Shown: positions 16,274-25,431 of the stretch, one piece after another
Position numbering within the stretch: the stretch's first letter is position 1
Layout: every line of letters begins with the position of its first letter
NCBI GenBank assembly: GCA_038244815.1
Contig: JBBRTB010000005.1
Location: forward strand, 157,438 to 221,437
Direction: 5' to 3'
DNA length: 64,000 bases
Source: DASVHS01 sp038244815
GTDB lineage: Bacteria; Acidobacteriota; Thermoanaerobaculia; Gp7-AA8
Program-made: the position numbers and the translations under genes
The notes under the pieces: model-generated
Seen by the model: only the letters and a program-made list of their open reading frames with translations
Told to the model about the DNA's origin: nothing
The model's database searches: none

Positions 16274-19200
16274 ATGAAGCCGCAGGAACCCATTCCGCAC
16301 AACTACGCGATGTCGCGGCTCAACGCGATCTTCGCGGTGTCGGCGATTCTGCTGCTCCTGGCGACGGGGCTGTCGGTGTTGTACGACTACGTGCGCGGCT
16401 GGAAGTTCTTCCAGGTCGAGTTCATGCAGCTCGAAGCCGATCGCATCGAACAGGATCTGAAGTCTGCCGATGACGCGGCCACGAAGAAGAAGCTGGCCGA
16501 TCTCGACCAGCGCACGAAGGAGCAGCAGGTCGAGATCGCCCGCCATCGCGGCGCCTACGTCGCCGCGCAGAAAGAGCTCGACGAGTGGGAAGGGAAGCAC
16601 TACGCGGCGGACCAGGATTACCGCTTCGCCAAAGCCCATCTCGATGCTCAGCGCTACATCGCCGAGGCCTCGGTGGTGGAGCACCGGCCGGACGCACGCC
16701 AGCAGCAGGCCGAGTACGTGCGGCAGCAGGCCCATCTGGCCGATCTGAATCTGCGCCTGCAGCAGGCCGCACGCGACCGCGACGCCGCAAGGGCCCGTGT
16801 CGACGATTTCCTCGGGCGCGTCACCGATCTGGAAACGAAGAAGAAAGAGATGACCGCGAACATCGATCTGCTGAACAAGCAGCTCGAGAACGTCACCCGG
16901 AACAAGCGCACGATCATCCTCAACCTCCCGCTGCTCGACTTCATCAATCCCACGTTCAAGATCGATCAGGTCGTTCTCGGCGATCTCTCCATCGACATGA
17001 ACTACATGACCGTGCCGCGCGTCGACCGCTGCCAGACCTGTCATCGGGCCATCGATCGCCCGGGATTTGAGTCGAGGAAAGAGGCCGCGCGCCTCCAGGC
17101 AGAGCTTCGCCAGAAGCTGGCCAGGAACCAGATCGTACCGGCCAAGCGCAAGGAGACCCAGGACCGCATCGCCCAGCTCAAGCGGATCGAGGACGCGCCG
17201 CAGGAAGTGCTGAATCCCTACCGCACGCATCCGAAACTCGACGTGTTCGTCGGCTCGGCCTCACCGCATCCGCTGCTCGAATACGGATGCACGGTCTGTC
17301 ACCGCGGACAGGACCGGGCCACCGAATTCGGCCGCGCCGGCCACACTCCGCCGAACCGCAAGATGGAGCGGCGCTGGGAGAAGGCTATGCTCCCGTTCTT
17401 CCCGGGATGGTGGGACTACAAGAATCGCAACTGGGGATACGCGAGCAATCCGTTCCTGGAGACGCCGATGTATCCGCGCCAGTACTACGAGGCGGGATGC
17501 CTGAAGTGCCACGGCAGCCAGATGCAGATCGACGACGGCGCGAAGATCACCGAAGCGACGCACATGGTCGAGCTGTACGGGTGCCACGCCTGTCACAAGA
17601 TCGGGGACTGGCGCTTCGAAGGGCTGCAGAAGCCGGGACCCACGCTCGACCACATTGCCGAGAAGGTGACCCCGGAGTGGGCGCTGCGATGGATCGCCGA
17701 TCCGCGCGGCTTCAAGTCCACGACTCGTATGCCGGCCTTCTTCTACCAGCGCAACATCATCGGTCCGAAAGTGCCGGTCGACGAGCGCGAGCAGAACATC
17801 AGGTACCAGAACGCCGAGATCCACGCCATCGTCACGTATCTGTTCAATCACTCCACGAAGCGGCGCTGGCTCGGACCGAATAGCGGCGACGCGGCGCGCG
17901 GCAAGAACATCGTCGAGAGCGTCGGTTGTCTGGCCTGCCACATCAACAGCGAATCCTTCACCGACAAGGACGGCAAGACCCGCATCGCCCATCGCGACGA
18001 CTACCCACTGGAGCGCAGCTTCGGCTACAACCTCGCCAACGTCGGCACGAAGACGTACCCCGGCTGGATCTACAACTGGGTGAAGAACCCGCACAACTAC
18101 GATCCGAACGCACCCATGCCTTCGCTGCGCCTGTCCGACGAGGAAGCAGCCGACGTCACCGCCTACATCATGACGCTGCAGAAGCCGCAGTTCATGAAGA
18201 CCCCCGTGCGTCCTCCCGACCCCGCCGCCGTGCGCTCCCTGACGAAGTCGTACCTCATCAACACGCTGAGCGACCGCGACGCCGAGGCAAAGCTCGACTC
18301 CATGCCCCTCGAAGAGCAGCTCGACTACCTCGGACAGCGCTCCATCGAAAAGTACGGCTGCTACTCGTGCCACGAGATCAAAGGCTTCGAGGACCTCAAG
18401 CCGATCGGCACGGAGCTGACCACCGAGGGCTCGAAGGCCATCCATCTCTTCGATTTCGGATTCGTGCACGACTACAAGAACGAGGAAGACGGCAAGACCG
18501 AGCATGTGATCGACACGGTGCCGTCGTGGGTCTACAACAAGCTGCGCAGTCCCCGCGTGTACGACGACGAGCGCACCAAGATCTACAACGACAAGCTGAA
18601 GATGCCGAACTTCGGCCTCACCCCGCATGAGGCCGAGCTCATCACCTCGGTGGTGCTGGGCATGACCAAGGAGAAGGTCACCGCGAACCGGCTGGCCTCG
18701 ATGGATGCGCGCAGCCGCATCATCGAAGAGGGACGCAAGCTGGTCTCGCAACGCAACTGCCGCGGATGTCACGTCGTCGACGGCACGGGGCGCGCCATCG
18801 CCGCCCTGATCAAGGATCCGAATTTCCTGCCGCCCGACCTCTCGCCGGAAGGGGGACGCGGACAGTCGCCCTGGCTCTTCAACTTCCTCAAGGATCCGAC
18901 GGTGATGAAGGTCCGCCCATGGATGGCGGTGCGCATGCCGACGTTCCAGTTCAGCGATGACGAGGCCAACCGGCTCGTGCTGATGTTCTCGTCCGAGGGG
19001 AAAGTGCCGGCGTTCGACACGATGCAGCACCTAACGCCGCCGCCGCGGAACGTGGCCATCGGACGCGAGGTGTTCTCGATGCTCCGCTGCGGCCAGTGTC
19101 ACGTCACCACACCGGTGGCCGACCCTTCCAATCCTCCGATCCCCAAAGCAGCCGACACGACGTCGCTCGCGCCGAACCTGACTCTGTCGAAGGTACGGCT

Positions 19201-19579
19201 GCGCCACGACTGGATCGCGGAGTGGATCCGCCGTCCCAATGAGATGATCCCCGGCACACGCATGCCGACGAACTTCCCGCGCGCGGAGACCGGCGAATTC
19301 AAGTCGCCGCTGGCCAACGCCATCGATACGCCGCAGTTCGCGGCCCACAAAGTGGCGCTCCTTCCCTGGTTCCAGAATGAAGAGGAGCTGCGCACCGCCA
19401 TGGGCGACGCCGTCGCGCTCACCGGCTTCCTGCGCGATTACATCTGGAGCATTGGCATCCCCGGGACTCGTCCGCCGCTACCAATGAACGTACCGCCAGC
19501 GGTAACCTTGCCGCAACGACCGAATACGCCGCCGCCGACGCCCGTGCAGACCGGGGAGATGCGGCCGGCCAGTCATTAG
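16274..19579 (+). CDS. Octahaem c-type cytochrome with membrane anchor and coiled coil
   Basis: 1101 aa from ATG 16274 (a TTG six codons upstream is possible). One N-terminal membrane helix (about residues 13-38), then a long coiled coil to about residue 215, then eight CXXCH haem sites: CQTCH, CTVCH, CLKCH, CHACH, CLACH, CYSCH, CRGCH and CGQCH. The tail is Pro-rich. It sits between cytochrome b and the oxidase subunits, so it probably carries electrons from the bc part to the terminal oxidase, replacing cytochrome c1 and soluble cytochrome c. A supercomplex is inference. Far larger than ordinary cytochrome c1. Confidence 0.9.
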   Translation: MKPQEPIPHNYAMSRLNAIFAVSAILLLLATGLSVLYDYVRGWKFFQVEFMQLEADRIEQDLKSADDAATKKKLADLDQRTKEQQVEIARHRGAYVAAQKELDEWEGKHYAADQDYRFAKAHLDAQRYIAEASVVEHRPDARQQQAEYVRQQAHLADLNLRLQQAARDRDAARARVDDFLGRVTDLETKKKEMTANIDLLNKQLENVTRNKRTIILNLPLLDFINPTFKIDQVVLGDLSIDMNYMTVPRVDRCQTCHRAIDRPGFESRKEAARLQAELRQKLARNQIVPAKRKETQDRIAQLKRIEDAPQEVLNPYRTHPKLDVFVGSASPHPLLEYGCTVCHRGQDRATEFGRAGHTPPNRKMERRWEKAMLPFFPGWWDYKNRNWGYASNPFLETPMYPRQYYEAGCLKCHGSQMQIDDGAKITEATHMVELYGCHACHKIGDWRFEGLQKPGPTLDHIAEKVTPEWALRWIADPRGFKSTTRMPAFFYQRNIIGPKVPVDEREQNIRYQNAEIHAIVTYLFNHSTKRRWLGPNSGDAARGKNIVESVGCLACHINSESFTDKDGKTRIAHRDDYPLERSFGYNLANVGTKTYPGWIYNWVKNPHNYDPNAPMPSLRLSDEEAADVTAYIMTLQKPQFMKTPVRPPDPAAVRSLTKSYLINTLSDRDAEAKLDSMPLEEQLDYLGQRSIEKYGCYSCHEIKGFEDLKPIGTELTTEGSKAIHLFDFGFVHDYKNEEDGKTEHVIDTVPSWVYNKLRSPRVYDDERTKIYNDKLKMPNFGLTPHEAELITSVVLGMTKEKVTANRLASMDARSRIIEEGRKLVSQRNCRGCHVVDGTGRAIAALIKDPNFLPPDLSPEGGRGQSPWLFNFLKDPTVMKVRPWMAVRMPTFQFSDDEANRLVLMFSSEGKVPAFDTMQHLTPPPRNVAIGREVFSMLRCGQCHVTTPVADPSNPPIPKAADTTSLAPNLTLSKVRLRHDWIAEWIRRPNEMIPGTRMPTNFPRAETGEFKSPLANAIDTPQFAAHKVALLPWFQNEEELRTAMGDAVALTGFLRDYIWSIGIPGTRPPLPMNVPPAVTLPQRPNTPPPTPVQTGEMRPASH

Positions 19580-19588
19580 GAGAAAAAC

Positions 19589-20419
19589 GTGTCCATGAAG
19601 AAGTTTCTCGCCCTGTTGTACGCCGCGACGCTCGTTCTGGCGGTCGCCTGCGGCGCTGGAAAGGAAAGCACGTCCAAGGATGAGGACGAAGGCATCGACG
19701 ACGAGGCGCCTCAAACCGCCTCCGCTCCGGCCACGGCCGGCGCCACGGCAGCGACCGCGGCTCCGGTGACGAACGTTGCCGACGCGGCCACGATCACCGG
19801 CGTCGTGATGCTCACCGGCACGGCCCCGCAGATGCCGGCCATCGAGATGAGCGCGGATCCGTATTGCCAGAGCCAGCATCCGAACGGCCAGGGCGCACAG
19901 GACGAGGAAGTCGTCGTCGGCCCGGGCGGCGAGCTCGCCAACGTCATCGTCTACGTGAAGAACGCGCCCGCCGGTCCGCCCACCGCCGGGCCCGCTGTGC
20001 TCGACCAGAAGGGCTGCCGGTATCACCCGCACGTACAGGTGGTCGAGGTCGGCCAGCCGCTCGAGATCAGGAACGACGACGCCACGCTGCACAACGTGCA
20101 CGCCCTGCCCAACAACAATCCCGAGTTCAACGAAGGTCAGCCCGTGCAGGGCATGGTGTCGACGAAGAAGTTCGACAGGCCGGAGATCGTTCCGTTTCGC
20201 ATCAAGTGCGACGTGCACGGCTGGATGAAGTCGTTCATGGCCGTGCTGCCGCACCCGTATCACAGCGTGTCGGCGATGAACGGCACGTTCTCGATCGGCA
20301 ATCTGCCGCCCGGCACGTACACGCTGACGGCGTGGCACGAGAAGTACGGAACGCAGGAGCAACAGGTCACGGTGGGTCCGAAAGAGTCGAAGCAGATTAC
20401 GTTCACGTTCAAGGGATGA
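19589..20419 (+). CDS. Cupredoxin-like lipoprotein
   Basis: 276 aa, GTG start with AGGAG 6 nt upstream (ATG two codons later possible). Lipobox LAVAC gives lipidation at Cys21 or so; an acidic/Ala-Pro linker follows. Possible copper ligands: TLHNVHA and KCDVHGWM (Cys, His, Met spacing of cupredoxins). The C-terminal part ends in a carboxypeptidase-regulatory-like beta domain (LPPGTYTLTAWHEKYG). A paralogue without a lipobox is encoded at 25432-26130. Likely a periplasmic electron carrier or copper-handling subunit of the respiratory complex; that role is inferred. Confidence 0.75.
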   Translation: MSMKKFLALLYAATLVLAVACGAGKESTSKDEDEGIDDEAPQTASAPATAGATAATAAPVTNVADAATITGVVMLTGTAPQMPAIEMSADPYCQSQHPNGQGAQDEEVVVGPGGELANVIVYVKNAPAGPPTAGPAVLDQKGCRYHPHVQVVEVGQPLEIRNDDATLHNVHALPNNNPEFNEGQPVQGMVSTKKFDRPEIVPFRIKCDVHGWMKSFMAVLPHPYHSVSAMNGTFSIGNLPPGTYTLTAWHEKYGTQEQQVTVGPKESKQITFTFKG

Positions 20420-20453
20420 CGTCCGGTCGGATTGACGACCAGCGGAGGAGAGA

Positions 20454-22370
20454 TTGCCCAGAAGACAACTCCGAGTAGGCAACCAGTGGCTCTACGCGGG
20501 CGATGCGGAGAAGCTCCTCAGAGAAGCCATCCGCATCCGTGACGAGGAAGAACAGCACGACAAGCTGTCCGGCCATCACGTCCCGTGGATCCGCAAGTAC
20601 GTCTTCTCCACCGATCACAAGTGGATCGGCGTGCAGTACGCATTCACCGCGCTCTGCTTCCTTCTCTTCGGCTTCAGTCTGATGCTGCTCATGCGCCTAC
20701 AGCTCGGCTGGCCCGGTCATTCGTTCAGCCTGATGAAGCTCCTCGGCAGCACCCGGGCTCCTGGCGGCATTCTGTTGCCGGAGGCGTACAACCAGCTCGG
20801 GGCCATGCACGGGACGGTGATGGTGTTTCTGGCCATCGTTCCGCTGGCCGTCGGCGCGTTCGGCAACTACGTCGTGCCGCTGCAGATCGGTGCCCCCGAC
20901 ATGGCCTTCCCGAAATTGAACATGGCCAGCTACTGGTGCTACCTGCCCGGCGGGCTGATCATGCTGGCCAGCTTTCTCGCTCCCGGCGGAACGGCCAACT
21001 CCGGCTGGACGTCGTATCCGCCGCTCTCCGATATCGCCACGATCGGCCAGACATTCTGGCTGATAGGGATGGTCTTTCTCATCACCTCATCGCTGCTCGG
21101 ATCGGTGAACTTCATCGTGACGATCGTGCAGCTGCGGGCGAAGGGGATGACCTGGGACCGCCTGCCGTTCTTCGTCTGGGCCCAGTTCGTCACATCGTTC
21201 CTGCTGCTGCTGGCGTTCCCGCCGCTCGAAGCGGCGGCGGTGCTCCAACTCATGGATCGCGTGGCCGGTACGAGCTTCTTCCTGCCCAGCGGTCTCGTGG
21301 TCAGCGGCCGCGTCCTGCACAATGCCGGTGGCGGCAATCCCCTTCTCTGGCAGCACCTGTTCTGGTTCCTGGCTCACCCGGAGGTCTATGTCCTGATCCT
21401 GCCGGCGCTGGGGATCGTGGCGGAGGTTCTCGCCAACAACACCCGGAAGCCGCTCTGGGGTTACCGCTCCATGGTCGGCGCGACCATCTTCCTCGGCTTC
21501 ATGTCGTTCGTGGTGTGGGCGCACCACATGTTCATGACCGGGATGGGAACGGCCATCAGCTCGTTCTTCCAGACCACGACCATGATCATCTCCATCCCCT
21601 CGGTCATCATCCTCAGTGCGTTGTTCATTTCGCTGTGGGGCTCGGCCATGCGCTTCACGACGCCGATGCTGTTCGCACTGGCGTTCCTGCCGATGTTCGG
21701 GATCGGCGGTCTCACCGGCCTGCCGCTCGGCCTGGCCGCGGCGGACCTGCATCTGCACGACACGTATTACGTCATCGGGCACTTCCACTACGTCGTCGCG
21801 CCGGGAACGATCTTCGCCCTCTTCGCCGGGATCTACTACTGGTTCCCCAAGGTCACCGGACGCAAGCTCAACGAGACATTGGGACGCATTCACTTCTGGG
21901 GCTCGTTCGTTTTCATCAACGGCGTCTTCATGCCGATGTTCGCGCAGGGTCTGGCCGGCGTCTCGCGCCGTCTGTACGACGGCGGAATTCAGTACGCGCA
22001 TGCCAAGGCCATCGCCGAAGCCACCAATCCGTTCATGTCGATCTCGGCGTTCTGTCTGCTGGCCTTCCAGGTTCCGTTCATCGTGAATTTCTTCTGGAAC
22101 GCGATTGCCGCGGCCATGGGACGGCGCAACGCGGAGGCGAATCCGTGGCAGGCCACGACGCTGGACTGGGCGGCCACGACCTCACCGCCGCTCGCTCACG
22201 GCAACTTCGAGGTTCTGCCGGTGGTGCGGCGCGGCCCCTACGAATACAACACACCTGAATGCGACGACAGCGGCTTCCTGCCCCAGCACGCGGAACTGAC
22301 AAGGCGGCCGCCTGCCGGCGGCGGCGGTGGGCTGCTCCCGCAGATCGCGGCGGCGGCTCCGGAGGCATGA
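20454..22370 (+). CDS. ctaD: Cytochrome c oxidase subunit I (copy 1)
   Basis: 638 aa; TTG start with GGAGG five nt upstream. Twelve or so membrane helices with the haem-copper signature: haem a His in AMHGTVMVF, CuB His and cross-linked Tyr in AHPEVYVLILP, the His pair in VVWAHHMF, and haem a3/a ligands in HDTYYVIGHFHY. The Glu of HPEVY and the Asp of GAPDMAFP fit an A1-type D-channel. At the K-channel position both copies read PSVII/PSVVI where PTGIK is usual, so the lysine appears absent. Encoded in line with the bc-type genes. Confidence 0.93.
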   Translation: MPRRQLRVGNQWLYAGDAEKLLREAIRIRDEEEQHDKLSGHHVPWIRKYVFSTDHKWIGVQYAFTALCFLLFGFSLMLLMRLQLGWPGHSFSLMKLLGSTRAPGGILLPEAYNQLGAMHGTVMVFLAIVPLAVGAFGNYVVPLQIGAPDMAFPKLNMASYWCYLPGGLIMLASFLAPGGTANSGWTSYPPLSDIATIGQTFWLIGMVFLITSSLLGSVNFIVTIVQLRAKGMTWDRLPFFVWAQFVTSFLLLLAFPPLEAAAVLQLMDRVAGTSFFLPSGLVVSGRVLHNAGGGNPLLWQHLFWFLAHPEVYVLILPALGIVAEVLANNTRKPLWGYRSMVGATIFLGFMSFVVWAHHMFMTGMGTAISSFFQTTTMIISIPSVIILSALFISLWGSAMRFTTPMLFALAFLPMFGIGGLTGLPLGLAAADLHLHDTYYVIGHFHYVVAPGTIFALFAGIYYWFPKVTGRKLNETLGRIHFWGSFVFINGVFMPMFAQGLAGVSRRLYDGGIQYAHAKAIAEATNPFMSISAFCLLAFQVPFIVNFFWNAIAAAMGRRNAEANPWQATTLDWAATTSPPLAHGNFEVLPVVRRGPYEYNTPECDDSGFLPQHAELTRRPPAGGGGGLLPQIAAAAPEA

Positions 22371-22395
22371 ACGTGAACGGACAGAGGGGTGCACG

Positions 22396-23184
22396 TTGAG
22401 AGACTTTCTCTTCCAATTCATGCCGCCCGACTATTCGGCGCACGGCGGTCAGATCGATTCGCTGATCGTGGCTGTGCACTGGCTGATGCTGGTGATGTTC
22501 GTGTTCTGGGGGAGCTACTTCCTCTACGTGCTGTACCGGTTCCGCGGATCGCGCAATCCCAAGCCGGACTATCGTGGAATGCGCTCACACTGGTCGACGT
22601 GGACCGAGATCGCCGTGGCCGTGATCGAGGTGATTCTGCTCGTGGGATTCTCGATCCCGGCCTGGTCGCGCTGGGCGAATGCCACCAAGGCGGAGACGTT
22701 GTCCCATCCTGTGGAAGTGCGGATCGTGGCTGAGCAGTTTTCGTGGAACGTTCAATACCCCGGGCCTGACGGCGTGTTCGGCCGCCGGGATCCCAACCTG
22801 GTCACATCGATCAATCCGCTCGGACTCGACCGCACGGATCCCAATGCCAAGGACGACGTCGTCAGCATCAACAACCTCCATCTGGAGGTGAACCGCCCGG
22901 CGGTCATTCATCTCACGTCGAAGGACGTGATCCACAGCTTCAAGCTGCCGGTCATGCGCGTCAATCAGGACGCCATCCCGGGCATGGACATCCCCATTCA
23001 CTTCACACCGATCCGAACCAACCGCGGTGACCATTGGGAAATCGCCTGCGCGCAGTTGTGCGGTCTCGGTCACTACCGGATGCGCGGCCAGCTGTATATC
23101 GACAGCAAGACCGAGTTCGCGCAGTGGCTGAAGTCGCGGGGGCCGACGAGAGTGGCCGCGCTGGCGCCGCCGCCGGTCAACTGA
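22396..23184 (+). CDS. ctaC: Cytochrome c oxidase subunit II (copy 1)
   Basis: 262 aa from TTG 22396, chosen because AGGGG lies upstream and because the paralogue at 29792 begins the same way (MPPDYS at residue 9). Two membrane helices, then the CuA domain with CAQLCGLGHYRM (Cys, Cys, His, Met ligands). There is no fused cytochrome c domain, so electrons must come from another cytochrome, probably the octahaem protein. Copy 1 lacks its own subunits III and IV; it may share those encoded at 28278 and 28915. Confidence 0.92.
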   Translation: MRDFLFQFMPPDYSAHGGQIDSLIVAVHWLMLVMFVFWGSYFLYVLYRFRGSRNPKPDYRGMRSHWSTWTEIAVAVIEVILLVGFSIPAWSRWANATKAETLSHPVEVRIVAEQFSWNVQYPGPDGVFGRRDPNLVTSINPLGLDRTDPNAKDDVVSINNLHLEVNRPAVIHLTSKDVIHSFKLPVMRVNQDAIPGMDIPIHFTPIRTNRGDHWEIACAQLCGLGHYRMRGQLYIDSKTEFAQWLKSRGPTRVAALAPPPVN

Positions 23185-23207
23185 AAGGGAATCGAACGGG
23201 AAAGGGT

Positions 23208-23235
23208 GTGGCGCCGCCGGCTTCGGCGGCGCCAC
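23208..23235. terminator. Strong hairpin between convergent genes
   Basis: A perfect 12-bp stem (GTGGCGCCGCCG / CGGCGGCGCCAC) with a 4-nt loop lies between the end of ctaC copy 1 (+) and the end of the di-haem cytochrome gene (-). No clear U-tract on either side. It probably ends or insulates transcripts from both sides. Confidence 0.6.
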
Positions 23236-23244
23236 GCGTTGCGG

Positions 23245-24036
23245 CTAGTGGAGGGGTCTTCCGTCAGGTCCGAACTGCGGCGAGGGTGCGTTCGGGCCGG
23301 CGGTGTTGAGGCTCTCGATGTAGTGAACGAGCTGCCAGGCCTCTTCGGTGTTGATCGAGTCGGCGAACGACGCCATCGGCGAGCCGTTCAGACCGGTCAT
23401 GAAGACACGGTAGATGTCCTGCGGAGTACTGCCGCAATGGAAGTTTCCCGCGGTCAGGTCGGCCGGGGTGGTGGGGTCGCCCCAGTCGTTGCGCAGTTCA
23501 TGAGCCGACGGTCCGTCCCCACGACCGGTATCGCCGTGACACTTGGCGCATTCGAGCTTCTCAAAGATCGCTTTGCCGGCGTCCACGGATCCCTGGTTGT
23601 TGGCCGGTTCCTGCGGGATGACGATCGATGCCGGGACGTCCTCGGTCTTCCATCGAGGCGAGAACGTCATGATGTAGGAGATCACATCGAGACGGGCCTG
23701 ATGGCCGATGGCGAACCAGGTCGGCATGTGTGTGCCATAGACGCCGTTTTCGATCGTCTTCTCGAGATCGGCCACGGTCGGCAAGGCACCTGACGGTGTC
23801 GAACGCCACTTGAACGTTCCCTGACGGAAATCACGCGGCCTGGGGAAGATCCAGTCGCCCGCTTCTCCTCGTCCGTCGCCTTGTGAGCCGTGACAGGAAA
23901 CGCAGTAACGCTCATAGACGACCTGCCCGCGAGTGGCGTTTCCAGGTGGCGGTGTGGCCGCCTCCGTGCCGCCCGAGGATGTCATGAGGATCGCCGCGAG
24001 CGCTCCGATAGCCAGACGATATTTGAACTTGTTCAT
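23245..24036 (-). CDS. Periplasmic di-haem cytochrome c
   Basis: About 263 aa. N-terminal signal peptide (LAIGALAAILMTSSGGTEA) and two cytochrome c domains with CVSCHGSQGDG and CAKCHGDTGRG. GAGGAGG precedes ATG 24036 (a GTG one codon earlier is possible). The two class I-like domains suggest a soluble or loosely bound electron shuttle. It follows the outer-membrane-type cytochrome gene by 12 nt and is co-transcribed with it, suggesting a joint redox path at the cell envelope. Confidence 0.88.
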   Translation of the reverse strand: MNKFKYRLAIGALAAILMTSSGGTEAATPPPGNATRGQVVYERYCVSCHGSQGDGRGEAGDWIFPRPRDFRQGTFKWRSTPSGALPTVADLEKTIENGVYGTHMPTWFAIGHQARLDVISYIMTFSPRWKTEDVPASIVIPQEPANNQGSVDAGKAIFEKLECAKCHGDTGRGDGPSAHELRNDWGDPTTPADLTAGNFHCGSTPQDIYRVFMTGLNGSPMASFADSINTEEAWQLVHYIESLNTAGPNAPSPQFGPDGRPLH

Positions 24037-24048
24037 CACGTCGCCTCC

Positions 24049-25344
24049 TCAGTACGCGAAGTCGAAGCCGAAGAAGACCGTGTTCTGTGACACGGTCGGA
24101 TCACCCTCGGCGCCGCCACGGGTTCTCAGCGTCGAATACTCCGCATGAACTGCGTATTCGGCGCGGTTGGTGAAATTGAGCGTGTGGCGAATGCCCAGCG
24201 TGATCTGTGTCTGGTCGTTCGCATTTTTCGGCGTATCGGGGACGGCCTGTTTGCTGTTGCGAATGACGTCGTAGCGGAAGAACGGCGTCGTCTTCAGCGT
24301 GGGAGTCCAGCCGACTTCGAGGAAGCCGCCGTTCCACGTTCCGTCCGCCGTGGCGTCGGCGATCAGATCCTTGCTGTCTGTTCCGTGCGCCACCACTCCG
24401 ATCACGTGCAGCGGAAGGTAGTTCGGCCCGAACCAGACATGACCTTCCACTCCGTATCTTCGGGAGTGTTTGAGCCGTGATCCCGTTCCGTCGATCGGTT
24501 CTCCGTCGCTGGTCAGGAAGTTCGTGGGCCACGTCGCGTCCGCCAGGAACGCGCCCAGACGAGCCTCGGATACCGCCGTGTTGTTGAGGAGGAACGTATG
24601 CGTGCCGTGCGCATAGAGACCCGGAGTGTTGAAGATGCCTTTCGAGCCGGGAGAGCCGTCGACGCTGATGAGCGAGACGGCAATGCGGTTGATGCTGCCT
24701 CGGTCGTGTCCCACCCACTCGATCCCGTCCTGGTTGTCACCCATGCTGTATCCCGAGGCCGAGCCGGCCGGGTGATATCCATAGATGAGGAATCCTCCGC
24801 TGGTCATGTCCCACGGTCTGTGGGCGGAGCGGGGAAGGTCGACCTCGTGATGACCGAACTTCAGGTTGAGCCATCCCGAGTTCATGAGATTGCTGAAGCG
24901 GATCCAGCCCGATTCGATGGCCAGTTCGCCGTCAAATGTGGGGACGAACAGAAACGAGACGTTCCGTCCGATCGTGCCGGCGCTGAGAAGATCGAATGCG
25001 CCGACGCCGAAGCCCCCCGACGTTTTCAGAGTCTTGACGCCCTGATCGGTCGGCTGGTTGTTGACCGACGTCCACGTGTAGTTCGGCGTGATGCGGAACG
25101 CCACCGGCCAGTACCCGATCGGCGTGGTGATCGGATCGTCCTTGCCGAGCATCGTTTGATAGCCGTTGTCGCGGAAGGCCCGGCCGAAGTCGTTGAGGAC
25201 GGGCCATGCTTCATGACAGGCGGTGCAGCGGAGCTGGTATTTGCGTGCAAACGCGGGGATGGCTGATGCCGATGCGGGGATTAGAAAAATGAGGAGCAGA
25301 AGTGTGCTCCAGGAGCGTAGTGGAAAGCGACGTCCATGGATCAT
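24049..25344 (-). CDS. Outer-membrane beta-barrel-like protein with one CXXCH haem site
   Basis: 431 aa. Signal peptide (LLLLIFLIPASASA), then a single CTACH haem site near residue 40 (RCTACHEAWPVLNDFG). The rest is rich in alternating beta strands (GWLNLKFGHHEVDLP, HVWFGPNYLPLHVIGVV) and ends FFGFDFAY with the terminal aromatic residue typical of outer-membrane barrels. A barrel with an N-terminal haem could pass electrons across the outer membrane or be a respiratory accessory; that is inference. Operon partner of the di-haem cytochrome. Confidence 0.7.
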   Translation of the reverse strand: MIHGRRFPLRSWSTLLLLIFLIPASASAIPAFARKYQLRCTACHEAWPVLNDFGRAFRDNGYQTMLGKDDPITTPIGYWPVAFRITPNYTWTSVNNQPTDQGVKTLKTSGGFGVGAFDLLSAGTIGRNVSFLFVPTFDGELAIESGWIRFSNLMNSGWLNLKFGHHEVDLPRSAHRPWDMTSGGFLIYGYHPAGSASGYSMGDNQDGIEWVGHDRGSINRIAVSLISVDGSPGSKGIFNTPGLYAHGTHTFLLNNTAVSEARLGAFLADATWPTNFLTSDGEPIDGTGSRLKHSRRYGVEGHVWFGPNYLPLHVIGVVAHGTDSKDLIADATADGTWNGGFLEVGWTPTLKTTPFFRYDVIRNSKQAVPDTPKNANDQTQITLGIRHTLNFTNRAEYAVHAEYSTLRTRGGAEGDPTVSQNTVFFGFDFAY

Positions 25345-25387
25345 CGGTCCCCTCCTTGGTTTTCACTACGGCACTCCCTGGGACTCA

Positions 25388-25417
25388 GGGAGCGCGGTGC
25401 CGTCGTACCGCGCTCCC
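25388..25417 (-). terminator. GC-rich hairpin between secreted cupredoxin and cytochrome genes
   Basis: GGGAGCGCGGT pairs perfectly with ACCGCGCTCCC around an 8-nt loop. It lies between the minus-strand genes 25432-26130 and 24049-25344. No U-tract; attenuation or mRNA 3'-end protection is possible. Confidence 0.55.
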
Positions 25418-25431
25418 GCATCAATTCACGG

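Noticed and set aside
14881..16302. 473-aa minus-strand ORF opposite cytochrome b C-terminal gene
   Set aside because: His/Arg/Gln-rich shadow with no domain; the + strand encodes a clear membrane protein.
17261..19030. 589-aa minus-strand ORF opposite the octahaem cytochrome
   Set aside because: Shadow; eight CXXCH motifs are on the + strand.
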